64,000 bases of DNA from contig NZ_JAQMHX010000001.1 of NCBI RefSeq assembly GCF_028331445.1, forward strand, positions 1,107,272 through 1,171,271, given 5' to 3'. A model generated the notes under the pieces. It did not search any database and was not told the DNA's origin. It saw only the letters and a list, made by a program, of their open reading frames with translations. This DNA comes from Candidatus Phyllobacterium onerii. Its GTDB lineage: Bacteria > Pseudomonadota > Alphaproteobacteria > Rhizobiales > Rhizobiaceae. Made by a program: the position numbers and the translations under genes. Of this stretch, positions 17,966 through 25,496 are shown one piece after another. The number at the start of each line of letters is the position of its first letter. Within the stretch, counting starts at the first letter, position 1.

Positions 17966-18955
17966 ATGAGATACAAACCTGCGGATTCTGGAACGCCGCG
18001 ATTGAGGGTAGGCTTCGTGCTGGCGCGGTCATTCACGCTATCGGCTTTCGCCATGTTCGTCGACACGCTGCGCCTCGCAAGTGACGAGCTCGATCGATCC
18101 GGCCGCGTGCTCGCCGACTGGCAGGTTCTCGGCAGTACAAGGCACCTGATCAAATCGAGTTGCGGCGTCGAGGTGGCGCCAACGTCGGATTTCGTCGATC
18201 CTGCCCAGTTCACGTACATCGTGGTCGTCGGAGGGCTCCTCAACGTTGAGCGCCCAGTCGACTACGATACCATCGCGTTCCTGAAGCGCGCCGACGCGCA
18301 AAAAGTGCCTCTGATCGGTGTATGTACCGGATCTTTCATTTTGGCTGAGGCGGGCCTGATGAAAAACCATGAAACGTGCGTTAGCTGGCTTCATTATGAG
18401 GCCTTCAAGGAACGCTTTCCCGATCTGATCGTACGGTCAGATCGGCTCTATGAGCTCGACAGAACACGCGGGTCGTGTGCCGGCGGCAGTAGTGCGGCCG
18501 ACATGGCGGCGTTGATTGTGCGCCAATCAATCAGCAAAGACGCCGAACGCAATGCGCTTGAGGTGCTGCAGATAGAAAGAGCCCGGACTGCGCTCGACGT
18601 GCAGCCACGCAGGCCTCTTGATATCGACTGTAATGATGATCGTCTGAAGTCCATTCTTATTGTGATGGAGCAGCATGTCGAAAACATCATCAGCCTCAAG
18701 AAACTGGCGGACTCCGCCGGTGTCTCGCGTCGCCAATTGGAGCGTCTTTTCCAGCAGAAAATAGGAAAGTCGCCTGCTCAGGTCTATATGGAACTGAGAA
18801 TGCAACGGGCTCGGGCGCTGCTTTCGCAGAGCAAAGCTCCATTGATCGACATCGCCATAGAGGTCGGCTTCGAAAGCGCCGGGCGCTTCGGAAAGGTCTT
18901 CAAAAGGACTTATGGCCAAACGCCTCGCCGGATGAGGGAAGAGATGGCGCATTGA
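17966..18955 (+). CDS. GlxA-type AraC regulator with DJ-1/PfpI domain (GbdR/CdhR-like)
   Basis: A 329-residue regulator with an N-terminal class I amidotransferase-like domain (GVCTGSFILAEAGL near residues 113-126) and a C-terminal AraC DNA-binding domain (ISLKKLADSAGVSRRQLERLFQ ... GFESAGRFGKVFK, in two helix-turn-helix units). In Pseudomonas such regulators (GbdR, CdhR, SouR) respond to betaines, carnitine or sarcosine, which fits the betaine-type transporter here. I use the ATG at 17966 because AAGGAGG lies eight bases before it. Confidence 0.9.
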   Translation: MRYKPADSGTPRLRVGFVLARSFTLSAFAMFVDTLRLASDELDRSGRVLADWQVLGSTRHLIKSSCGVEVAPTSDFVDPAQFTYIVVVGGLLNVERPVDYDTIAFLKRADAQKVPLIGVCTGSFILAEAGLMKNHETCVSWLHYEAFKERFPDLIVRSDRLYELDRTRGSCAGGSSAADMAALIVRQSISKDAERNALEVLQIERARTALDVQPRRPLDIDCNDDRLKSILIVMEQHVENIISLKKLADSAGVSRRQLERLFQQKIGKSPAQVYMELRMQRARALLSQSKAPLIDIAIEVGFESAGRFGKVFKRTYGQTPRRMREEMAH

Positions 18956-19085
18956 GCAACATGGCGGCCAGATCCGTTAGCGCGAGATTGACGCAGGCAT
19001 GTTTCTGCATGCTGCTCAAAGCCGCTGACCGACCTCGTAGTGGACCCGTAAGGCGACTCGCTGCGCTAGAAGAGAGGTAACTGCA

Positions 19086-19688
19086 ATGACAAGCCGCAAC
19101 GAAGCTCTCCAGTCGTTCGTCGACGCCGCGTTGGCTGCCTATAATGAGTTTGCGCAAGGACCGGAGTCGCTCTTTTCTCTTCAAAAGATATTCTCGGCAC
19201 TGGAAAAACCCGGCACGGAGACGTTGCATCCGGGAAATAGATTGCCTGTGTGCTCTTATCTCGATAGCGCGCTCGAGGTTGACGCCGGGCACCAGACGCT
19301 GGGTCGTCTTGTCGACCAGTTCCGTAAGATTGAACCGTCCCTGGAATGGCGTCGTCGCTCAACCTACAACAACACAGCGAGCGAAAATTTTGTCGACGGC
19401 CATGCCAACGCAATGATCCTTGGCCCTGGCGGTTTTGAACAACGCACGGACGTGTGGCTCGGCGCTACCCTGCTGGCTCCGAATGTTCGCTACCCGGACC
19501 ATGACCATTCGCCCGAGGAGGTGTACCTCGTTCTCTCGAAGGGAGAATTCAGACAGGGTATGGGTGATTGGTTTTCACCCGGTATTGGCGGTTCGTTCTA
19601 TAATGTCCCCGACATCAAACACGCCATGCGATCCCTCGACAAACCGCTGTTTGCATTCTGGGCGTTGCGTACGGAAAAATCGCTGTAA
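19086..19688 (+). CDS. DMSP lyase-family cupin (DddQ/DddL-like)
   Basis: A 200-residue cupin. Metal ligands are visible as H139-x-H141-x3-E145 in RYPDHDHSPEEVYLVLS, with H179 in VPDIKHAMRS; Tyr147 is placed like the catalytic Tyr of DddQ-type dimethylsulfoniopropionate lyases. This signature is the one I know from the DMSP-lyase family (DddQ, DddL and relatives). Activity on DMSP is inferred, since the family also has uncharacterised terrestrial members. It lies downstream of the betaine-type transporter and GlxA regulator, which would suit import and cleavage of a sulfonium or ammonium osmolyte. Confidence 0.75.
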   Translation: MTSRNEALQSFVDAALAAYNEFAQGPESLFSLQKIFSALEKPGTETLHPGNRLPVCSYLDSALEVDAGHQTLGRLVDQFRKIEPSLEWRRRSTYNNTASENFVDGHANAMILGPGGFEQRTDVWLGATLLAPNVRYPDHDHSPEEVYLVLSKGEFRQGMGDWFSPGIGGSFYNVPDIKHAMRSLDKPLFAFWALRTEKSL

Positions 19689-19696
19689 ACATTCCG

Positions 19697-19940
19697 GCTT
19701 CCGGGCGACCCATTTGGTCCAAATGTCCTTGTTTTCCTTGAAGAAATGCTTGGCCCCGTCTTCACCTATTGCCCGATTGTCAGTCATCTACGCCATCAGT
19801 TTGTTGACCGTATCGTTGCTCCAGGAGCGCTTCTTGAGATAATCCAGCACGACCAGAGCGACTTTTTCAGAGAAAGGCTTGGCCAGCAGTGTAACGGTTT
19901 CGCAAGCCCATCCCAGCGAGTGCGCGGCGCCCGCTTGTGG
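19697..19940 (-). pseudogene. Remnant of a glycine betaine-binding ABC protein (ProX-like) C-terminus
   Basis: On the minus strand one frame reads LGWACETVTLLAKPFSEK, continues through KRSWSNDTVNKLMA, then meets a TAG, and goes on in the same frame as MTDNRAIGEDGAKHFFKENK and DIWTKWV. This matches the C-terminus of glycine betaine-binding proteins, where a Trp normally stands at the stop, so TGG to TAG is likely. No N-terminal part is present: the remnant abuts the VOC gene stop upstream and the cupin stop downstream. It is a decayed fragment. Confidence 0.7.
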
Positions 19941-19960
19941 CCGTCGCTCGATTAGACGGG

Positions 19961-20335
19961 CTATGCCTCGATTTCGTGGCAAACCACTTCGATGTTGTGC
20001 CCGTCCGGACCAATGACGAAAGCTGCATAATAGTTCGCGTGGTAGTGCGGGCGCAGACCGGGTGCACCGTTGTCTTTGCCACCCGCCTCCAGAGCCGCGC
20101 GATAGAAGGCTTCGACTTGCTGACGATTCTCGGCCGTGAACGCCAAGTGAAGGTGCGCCGGCTTCTCCTCGGTTTGGTACAGGCACAATGAAGCCTTACC
20201 CTTTGGGCTAAGCTCGACACCGTATGTCGGCGGTCCCTCCGAGACAATAGCTACGCCGAGAGGTTCGAGTGCCTTGAGGAAGAACGCTTTACTCGCTGAA
20301 TAGTCGCTGGCTCCGAATTTGACGTGGTCAAACAT
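19961..20335 (-). CDS. VOC-family (glyoxalase/bleomycin-resistance-like) protein
   Basis: A 124-residue protein of two beta-alpha-beta-beta-beta repeats: MFDHVKFGASDYSASKAFF at the start and HYHANYYAAFVIGPDGHNIEVVCHE at the end. His in DHVKFG, the His of AHLHLAF and Glu near the end are the usual metal-ligand positions. The substrate is unknown. It ends against the decayed betaine-binding remnant. Confidence 0.85.
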   Translation of the reverse strand: MFDHVKFGASDYSASKAFFLKALEPLGVAIVSEGPPTYGVELSPKGKASLCLYQTEEKPAHLHLAFTAENRQQVEAFYRAALEAGGKDNGAPGLRPHYHANYYAAFVIGPDGHNIEVVCHEIEA

Positions 20336-20630
20336 GAGTTCTCCAAGGAAGTGTGTGGGCCTGCCTGACGGAAGGACAACCGGAGCATGTCACAGCTGCC
20401 TTGCGGTCTGCATGCGCTACAAAGCAGTGCATCGCGCCGCTTTGCGTCTCAGACTTTAATGGCATGTCTCAGCTATTCATGGCAAGGAACAGAGGGCGGA
20501 GAGTCCAGAGGGGCAGTGCCCTTTGGGTGTTCGTCGTCCCTTTGACTTTCCCGAGAGCGGTCGGGTTCGCTTGCGATACAACTAGACGTTTCCAGCGAAA
20601 GACCACAAAAACAATAGCATAATGAAATTG
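20336..20630. other. Intergenic region before the island
   Basis: Between the VOC gene start and the left attachment repeat I see no convincing ORF. GGGGCAGTGCCCTTTGGG near 20512 contains a small palindrome. The minus-strand frame that crosses into the attachment repeat is not credible as a gene. Confidence 0.4.
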
Positions 20631-20679
20631 TATGGTGCCCCCGGAGAGACTCGAACTCCCGACCCTCTGATTACAAATC
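20631..20679 (+). repeat. Left attachment repeat (attL), partial tRNA-Thr
   Basis: Bases 20631-20679 are identical to 37165-37213: a 49-bp direct repeat covering the 3' half of tRNA-Thr on the minus strand, from the CCA end through the anticodon stem-loop (GATTACAAATC). The copies diverge at 20680 (G here, A at 37214). Together with the integrase 150 bp inside, this marks the left end of an integrated element. Confidence 0.93.
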
Positions 20680-20832
20680 GCAGTTTGAGGCCTATCACAG
20701 CCTCTCATTTCCTCCCACAAACCCTTGTGCTACTTGATGTTTTGGACGTTCGGCCTACATTAAGCCGAACAGAGGATATCACTCGTTATCACGGTTTTAG
20801 TATCCCCTGAAAGTCACCTTGGAGGGAAAGTC

Positions 20833-22227
20833 ATGGCAACGCTATTCACAGACAAGACCGTCAAGAACTGGCCAGCGCCAAAGCCACGGCTCAACCAAAA
20901 AGGCGAAACCGTGGTTAACGTGAAAGAGGAAGCCGACAGCAAGGAGAAGGGCCTCTACCTTTTCGCGAGCTCGACCGGCGCAAAGAGCTTCGTGCACAAG
21001 TACCGCGTGGCGGGTAAGCTCAAGAAAATCGCGTTGGGCATGTATCCCGCCGTCTCTCTATCGGATGCGCGTGACGCTGTGATCGCCGCGAACAAACTCC
21101 GCAAAAATCCGGATGTTGCTGCCCGGATCGATCCCAAGGAACACCGCAAGGAACAGCTGCGCCAAGCCGCGATAGAGGCCAACAAAGATAAGATGCTCTT
21201 CAGGCCGCTGGTGGAACGCTATTTGAAAGAACATGCCTCCAAGCTGCGAAGCTACAAGACGATATCCGATGCGCTTGGCCTGAAGTCGGACGGCGAGGGC
21301 GGCTGGACCGTCATGCCGGGAACGCCTGTCGCTATCTGGGGCAAGCTACCGATCGACCGCGATCCGATGGAATGGCGTAAGGATGTTCGCGAACACGATT
21401 TAGAGGTCATAGCGGAAGGCCACAACGCCAAGGCCAAAAATGCCTTTGCCTACGTCCGCCACTTTTTCAACTGGCTATCCGAGAATGACATTCTGATCCA
21501 TTCGCCGCTAGAAAACGTCAAATCCAAGGCCGTGGTAAAAGCCCGCAAGCGCGTCTTGCTCTACCGTCGCACGGCTAAAGGCTCGTCGGATGACGAGTTG
21601 CGCTGGCTCCTACAGGCCGCTGACACGTTGGGCTATCCGTTCGGCGATTGCTGGAAACTGATCGTCCTTACAGCGTCACGGCGGGAGGAGGTGGCAACGA
21701 TGCAATGGGAGCACATCGACCGGGACAAGCGCGAGTGGTTCGTGCCAGCTGAAGCCATGAAGAATGGACAGGAACACTGGGTGCCGCTGTCTGATGCCGC
21801 TATGGCCGTTCTAGAGGGCCTGCCCACCTCGAAGGGTTATGTCTTTACCACGACCGGCGACACGCCGATTAGCGGCTTTAGCAAAGTGAAGAAGCGCTTG
21901 AATGCGGCCATGCAGGCGATTGCGAATGAGGAGCGCGGCGAGCCTGTCGATATCGTGAATTTCTGGACCCACGACTTACGCCGTACCGCTGCAACCGGCA
22001 TGCAGAAACTTGGAACGCCGTCCGACGTGACAGAGGCCATATTGAGCCACAAGAGCCCGGAGAAGGCAGGCACGCTCAAAGATGTCTATCAGGTGGATGA
22101 CTTGGCCGACGAACAGGAGGAGGCGTTGCAAGCGTGGGGTGAGGCCGTCCGGCGACTGGAACGCGGTGGCCCTCTGAAGCCACGCCATGACAACGTCATT
22201 CCGATACGCGAGGCGCAGCCTGCTTAG
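20833..22227 (+). CDS. int: Tyrosine-type site-specific integrase
   Basis: A 464-residue integrase with an N-terminal DUF4102-like arm-binding domain (SSTGAKSFVHKYRVAGKLKKIALGMYP in two parts, about 47-72), a SAM-like core and a C-terminal catalytic domain. Catalytic residues are R283 or R284 (TASRREEVATM), H380 and R383 (THDLRRTA), H406 (LSHKSPE) and Tyr419 (DVYQVDD). It should catalyse integration and excision at the tRNA-Thr repeat. It reads inward from the left repeat. Confidence 0.95.
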   Translation: MATLFTDKTVKNWPAPKPRLNQKGETVVNVKEEADSKEKGLYLFASSTGAKSFVHKYRVAGKLKKIALGMYPAVSLSDARDAVIAANKLRKNPDVAARIDPKEHRKEQLRQAAIEANKDKMLFRPLVERYLKEHASKLRSYKTISDALGLKSDGEGGWTVMPGTPVAIWGKLPIDRDPMEWRKDVREHDLEVIAEGHNAKAKNAFAYVRHFFNWLSENDILIHSPLENVKSKAVVKARKRVLLYRRTAKGSSDDELRWLLQAADTLGYPFGDCWKLIVLTASRREEVATMQWEHIDRDKREWFVPAEAMKNGQEHWVPLSDAAMAVLEGLPTSKGYVFTTTGDTPISGFSKVKKRLNAAMQAIANEERGEPVDIVNFWTHDLRRTAATGMQKLGTPSDVTEAILSHKSPEKAGTLKDVYQVDDLADEQEEALQAWGEAVRRLERGGPLKPRHDNVIPIREAQPA

Positions 22228-22325
22228 GCGCTGGTACGGTGGGAGCTTAATAACTGGACAGGGATTTGATAAGATGCACAATATCGCACTATGTAACTGA
22301 CGGTTCTCAATAAGGATGCACAAGC

Positions 22326-22595
22326 ATGGAAGGTGTACCGACCGACATATCGAGCAGTTTTTTATTTACACTTTATTTCTTTTTCTTGGCAGCATTTTTC
22401 GTTGCGTGCATATTTGGGGTTCTTGTCGTGATATATAAAGACAGACGCCGCGTATTTATAGACAAAGAAAACAATTATATAAGTTACTTTTTTGCTAATA
22501 GAAAGAAAGAGGCAACTATCCTTTCTATTATGTGGTCTGTCGCAGCGATAATGTTTATTGCATTGTTCATAGTCCTCTCTATCGCAAAGAGATAA
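22326..22595 (+). CDS. Small two-helix membrane protein
   Basis: An 89-residue protein with two hydrophobic helices (about residues 11-36 and 67-86) separated by a charged loop RRRVFIDKENNYISYFFANR. It is AT-rich compared with the integrase upstream, consistent with foreign origin. No family is recognised. The composition, start and reading frame look real, but expression is not certain. Confidence 0.55.
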   Translation: MEGVPTDISSSFLFTLYFFFLAAFFVACIFGVLVVIYKDRRRVFIDKENNYISYFFANRKKEATILSIMWSVAAIMFIALFIVLSIAKR

Positions 22596-23225
22596 CTGCG
22601 ACGCGTTTTGCCGTGAGACAGCCGGAACAGCCAAGAGCTGGGCAAATTGGTGGCTATGTAACTGATATATCAATTTGATCGATTTTACATATTGAAGGCT
22701 GAGATGCGTGCTTTCTTCGCCATCGTGGCAGGCAAAAAAGTTTCGTGCCAAAGCCCGCTTGCCCTTAAGGCGGCATGTTCACAACGCCGCTCACAGCCGC
22801 TCAAACCACATCGTCACATGGCTAAGATGGTTAGCGTAGCAGGCGCGGAGAGGTGGCCAACTTGGTGCGCGAGACTATGGCCTTGCGATACGCAATCAGA
22901 AGGCCCTAAAATAAGCCTTTGATATTGCTGCTGTTCCAGCCACGACGGGCCTCTGTTAATCTCAGGGGATACAGCTAGGGCCACTTCATTGCGGCAGAAA
23001 GTGGGCACGCTCGATGTGCTTGCGCTACGTGGGTAGGGGGTCGGCATGTTCCCCAGTGCCCGGCTCGCCCGGGCGGCTGAAGTCCTATGTGCCATGCATT
23101 GGCGGCGAATAGAAATTTAAAAAATGAAAAAAGCCCGTTCCACCGATTGATGACGAGGGCGAGGAGTGGGTAATTAATCTGTTACGGTTATATAATGGTG
23201 GCGTAACCGAAGAACCGGGGATCCG
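22596..23225. other. Gene-poor stretch of the island
   Basis: About 630 bp with only short overlapping frames that do not look like genes. A GC-rich palindromic patch lies near 23055-23075 (CCCGGCTCGCCCGGGCGG). GCCC and GGGC arms followed by a run of Ts on the minus strand (about 23120-23155) could be a weak terminator. I could not assign anything else. Confidence 0.4.
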
Positions 23226-23432
23226 ATGAGTATACTGAGTATATTGCTCCTTATTGTGCCCATGGCAGTCAATGGGTTTATCGTCATACACTATGACCTA
23301 TATGATTTCGCAACCTCCAGATGGCGCTCTGCTTCTGGGCCGGGCATGGTCCGGGCGTATACATTGTTCTTCACCTGCTTTTTTCTTGGCTGGGCGTCGA
23401 TCTACTTTTTTGTCAGAATGCAGGGACAATAG
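23226..23432 (+). CDS. Small two-helix membrane protein
   Basis: A 68-residue protein with an N-terminal helix (ILSILLLIVPMAVNGFIVI) and a second near the C-terminus (AYTLFFTCFFLGWASIYFFV). The family is unknown. It is preceded by GGGGATCCG, which may serve as a weak ribosome site. It is one of two small membrane proteins near the integrase. Confidence 0.5.
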   Translation: MSILSILLLIVPMAVNGFIVIHYDLYDFATSRWRSASGPGMVRAYTLFFTCFFLGWASIYFFVRMQGQ

Positions 23433-23493
23433 TGGGCCGGATCCTACGGAGCATTTGTACAACGGCTTCACACTCCGGCGTCTTTTTTCCACG

Positions 23494-23616
23494 CTACTTG
23501 CTGAATGAAATGGGCGGCCCGTCCGCGTCGCTCAGCGCCTTCTTGATCGCATGGAGAAAGACCTCAGGATCATCGGTCACGACCCGCACAGACTTTTCCT
23601 TCTTGAAAGCGTTCAA
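23494..23616 (-). CDS. Possible short ORF or remnant
   Basis: On the minus strand a TTG start gives a 40-residue frame containing KKEKSVRVVTDDPEVFLHA and ending PPISFSK. The codon pattern looks protein-like, but the length is short and no ribosome site is clear. It could be the tail of a lost gene. Confidence 0.25.
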   Translation of the reverse strand: MNAFKKEKSVRVVTDDPEVFLHAIKKALSDADGPPISFSK

Positions 23617-23800
23617 GCCTGAAAACTACAGCGTGCCAGTGCGTTCGCCATACTAAATTTCTTGCAGTTCGCGCAATCGCATTGCCTGTCTCCTAAGGAC
23701 TGTTAGGCTGCCACTCTGATTGGGATTGCCCGTTCCGGCGAACAGAATTATCCTGTCTCTCGTGTTGCGATCACATCCAGCCTTGAGGCCCCCGCTCGCA

Positions 23801-24023
23801 ATGCGCCTATCCGATTTCTCATCTTTGGCAATGCATCCGCGTCACCTGTGAACGCTGTAAGCACAGCGTCCTTATGGACCCCAAGGCCCTCTATCGCGCC
23901 GCGAAAAGCCCCGCGTCGATGAGCTTAACGGACATAGAAGCGAAGCTCCGATGCACCGCATGCACACGCAAAGGCGAGGTCAAAATCGAAATCGGGCCTA
24001 AGCCGGGCGTCGGTCGCGGCTAG
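23801..24023 (+). pseudogene. Small zinc-ribbon protein, apparently frameshifted
   Basis: One frame gives TCERCKHSVLMDPKALYR and, further on, AKLRCTACTRKGEVKIE, ending at TAG 24021-24023: two CxxC pairs spaced as in small alphaproteobacterial zinc ribbons. That frame has no start codon upstream of the first CxxC. The family-like N-terminus MRLSDFSSLAMH starts at 23801 in another frame and would join it by a one-base shift near 23837. If not frameshifted, only the part from the ATG at 23874 (49 residues, one CxxC) would be made. Confidence 0.45.
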
Positions 24024-24112
24024 GTACAAGCAAGGATTAAAACTTAGAACTGGCGTTTTCCGAAAAAATTGTTTGTATGTTGCTTGCCGATTAGGGGAAG
24101 CGGGGAAATATC

Positions 24113-25264
24113 ATGAATGCAGAACGTTTACGCGAAATTGTCGATAAGCTTGTGGAAAAAGAAGATGAGTACAGAGTTCAAGAACTGCTTCACTCGGTAA
24201 GCACTTCTATAGCCAATTTGGCTGGGTCTCCGACTGATCCCTCGTTTCAGCAAGCTTACTCCAACGCATTTATACAGTTGGAAAGTGCCCTTATAAAAGC
24301 AGAGCTAGAGTTTACGCCTGCGCAGAAAAATCTCCTGCGGGAGATAAACGCGGAGAATCTGCTGTCGCGGGAGTTGAGCACACAGATTGAACTACTGATC
24401 CAGCATAACCCCGTGACTTTGTCGGTCGCGCAGAAAGAAATTACAGAGCTCGCCGATGCGAGGGAGAAATTTCTCAACCACTTGAGGCAATTGCAGGCGG
24501 CATTCGATTCACTCGGCGTGGAGGCCGCGACTGATCAAAAGCCTGAAATAGGCTTTTTGCTTCCCCGCTCGTTGTTCGACAATCATTTAGATAAGCTGAT
24601 TGTCGAGTTGGGTGCCATCCGGAAAATCATCCGGGTGTTCTCTGAGGTTGCGACCGGATCAACCGAAGAAATCGAAATCAAGCAGATATCAACGTCCGAT
24701 CCCCTTTTCTTCTTTGGCATCTCCGCGACCACAATTGCTGCACTTGGCGCTGCCACAACGTGGGCGCTGGACACGTGGAAGCGGGTTGAGGAAATCAATC
24801 AAATCCGAGCGAAAACGGCGCAGATTGAACAACTGAAGGATACCGACTTTCAGGACCTTCTCGACAAACAGATTAAGAAGACTGTCGCGGATGAGGTTGA
24901 AAAAAAGGTCAAAGAGCTAGTCAAGCTGAGTGAAGCGGATGCAGGACGTAAGCACGAACTGGAACAGCATTTAGAATGGGCGTTGAATTCGATCTACTCC
25001 CGCGTTGAGCGCGGCATGGAAATCGAGATTCGGTTTATCTCTCATCAAGCAATCCCGGAAGATGGGCCGCTTGATCCTGATGAAGAAAAAGCCATTACAA
25101 GCCTTCAGGAAATTGTCTCGCAGCTGGTCTTCCCCCAGATCAGCGCAACGCCAGTGACCCAGTTGCCGCCACCATCACCGAACGGCGACGTGACCGCCGC
25201 GCCCCCCGGCGAGCCCGACACGCCCGGCGTTGGTGGGAAGAAAGCCAGAGTGAAAAAGACCTGA
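24113..25264 (+). CDS. Coiled-coil protein with one possible membrane segment, unknown
   Basis: A 383-residue protein that is mostly long amphipathic helices (about 1-190 and 225-300). A hydrophobic segment (LFFFGISATTIAALGAATTW, about 204-223) lies between them, and the C-terminal tail is Pro/Gly-rich and basic (about 345-383, ending KKARVKKT). I do not recognise the family. It stands alone between the small zinc ribbon and the convergent helicase gene. The shape suggests a membrane-tethered, self-associating protein. Confidence 0.7.
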   Translation: MNAERLREIVDKLVEKEDEYRVQELLHSVSTSIANLAGSPTDPSFQQAYSNAFIQLESALIKAELEFTPAQKNLLREINAENLLSRELSTQIELLIQHNPVTLSVAQKEITELADAREKFLNHLRQLQAAFDSLGVEAATDQKPEIGFLLPRSLFDNHLDKLIVELGAIRKIIRVFSEVATGSTEEIEIKQISTSDPLFFFGISATTIAALGAATTWALDTWKRVEEINQIRAKTAQIEQLKDTDFQDLLDKQIKKTVADEVEKKVKELVKLSEADAGRKHELEQHLEWALNSIYSRVERGMEIEIRFISHQAIPEDGPLDPDEEKAITSLQEIVSQLVFPQISATPVTQLPPPSPNGDVTAAPPGEPDTPGVGGKKARVKKT

Positions 25265-25496
25265 GCGCCCTCGAACCGGCTGGGCACACATATTGGTGCG
25301 CGACGGGGGCTATCTTATTCCCTGAGCCGTTTACCGCACCACGTACCCGCAACGACACATCTCACGCTACATACCTCGACCTGTTATTAAGAGTGTCCTT
25401 CCTTTATAACAGAGCAAAGTATGTGGAACGCACGTGCCACGCGAGGGGCAAGCGGCTGAAGAAGTAAGTATACATGCCATCGACCATCAACATGGG

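Noticed and set aside
8847..19688. Naming the block a hydroxyproline or proline-betaine pathway
   Set aside because: DapA-, ALDH-, FAD- and ProC-like enzymes fit partly, but the epimerase and demethylase genes expected are missing and a DMSP-lyase-like cupin is present. The substrate is left open.
20622..20810. Frame running through the left attachment repeat
   Set aside because: It reads through partial tRNA sequence and has no credible start.
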